Shown here: positions 5,830-5,954 of the stretch, piece after piece
How the letters are laid out: every line of letters begins with the position of its first letter
Position numbering within the stretch: position 1 is the first letter of the stretch
Source of the DNA: Gammaproteobacteria bacterium
Lineage (GTDB): Bacteria > Pseudomonadota > Gammaproteobacteria > J044
Length of the DNA stretch: 5,954 bases
Direction: 5' to 3'
Assembly: GCA_026995955.1 (NCBI GenBank)
Contig: JALWNJ010000126.1
Span: 1 to 5,954, forward strand
The notes under the pieces: generated by a model
Seen by the model: the letters and a program-made list of their open reading frames with translations, nothing else
The model's database searches: none
Told to the model about the DNA's origin: nothing
Translations under genes and position numbers: made by a program

Positions 5830-5916
5830 TGGTGCCGAGGAGAGGACTTGAACCTCCACGGGGTTTCCCCCACTAGCACCTGAAGCTAGCGCGTCTACCA
5901 ATTCCGCCACCTCGGC
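5830..5916 (-). tRNA. tRNA-Leu (anticodon CAG)
   Basis: The 87-nt minus-strand sequence folds as a class II tRNA. The acceptor stem is GCCGAGG with CCTCGGC, the D-arm contains GGTAGAC, and the anticodon stem CTAGC/GCTAG encloses the loop TTCAGGT with anticodon CAG, reading CUG leucine codons. A long variable arm GGGG-AAA-CCCC, typical of leucine tRNAs, follows, then a T-arm with loop TTCAAGT. The 3' CCA is encoded (5830-5832 on the complement). CUG is a heavily used leucine codon in the genes of this window. No duplicate of the tRNA 3' end was found here, so there is no sign of integration at this locus within the window. Confidence 0.97.
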
Positions 5917-5942
5917 ATGGTGCGGCATTCAGTGAGGCGCGA

Positions 5943-5948
5943 AATCTA
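5943..5948 (-). promoter_or_regulatory. Candidate -10 box for tRNA-Leu
   Basis: On the minus strand TAGATT is followed by the GC-rich stretch TCGCGCC, resembling the discriminator of stringently controlled stable-RNA promoters, about 26 bp before the mature tRNA 5' end. The -35 region would lie beyond the window, so this cannot be confirmed, and the tRNA may instead belong to a longer upstream transcript. Confidence 0.3.
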
Positions 5949-5954
5949 CCCAAT

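Noticed and set aside
5830..5916. tRNA-Leu as an integration site of a genomic island
   Set aside because: No integrase gene and no repeat of the tRNA 3' end were found in the window.
5746..5928. 60-residue minus-strand reading frame across the tRNA
   Set aside because: It is a translation of the tRNA-Leu sequence; strings like AELVDALASGASGGN are the well-known artefact of reading leucine tRNAs as protein.

Overview
The window looks like chromosomal DNA of a GC-rich Gammaproteobacterium. The evidence is Gram-negative outer-membrane barrels with Sec signal peptides, strong Shine-Dalgarno sites, a tRNA-Leu with encoded CCA, and a zntA/copA-style MerR-family operator. Genus and species cannot be fixed from the sequence alone.

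Layout. Bases 1-663 (minus) hold the N-terminal 221 residues of an outer-membrane beta-barrel protein that runs off the left edge. A 201-bp divergent region (664-864) carries two tandem, nearly identical dyads of the MerR metal-sensor type, centred 53 bp apart; the first sits between a TTGACC -35 box and a weak -10 box with a 19-bp spacer. From 865 to 3129 (plus) lies a compact four-gene unit: an outer-membrane barrel of the MetA/'transporter' type, a secreted CxxC heavy-metal-binding protein (MerP-like), a three-helix MerT-like membrane protein overlapping it by 4 bp, and a short cation diffusion facilitator (CDF) with no C-terminal cytoplasmic domain. A short convergent gap (3130-3241) has a weak terminator candidate. 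Bases 3242-5698 (minus) encode a complete 818-residue P3A-type proton-pumping ATPase. Bases 5796-5820 hold an 11-bp perfect hairpin and 5830-5916 a tRNA-Leu(CAG), both on the minus strand.

How the genes may work together. The plus-strand unit has one predicted metal-handling protein for each compartment: outer membrane, periplasm and inner membrane (two proteins). Its promoter region has the architecture used by MerR sensors of zinc, cadmium, lead or copper. No mercuric reductase, no CPx-type metal ATPase and no merR-type gene is visible, so the sensor must be encoded elsewhere and the metal remains inferred. The proton ATPase is a separate convergent transcription unit. It could support pH homeostasis or the proton gradient that CDF antiport uses, but a functional link is speculation.

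The most interesting parts are the duplicated operator and the unusual make-up of the metal cassette. No mobile element, CRISPR array or defence system was seen, and no stretch over 300 bp lacks a gene.
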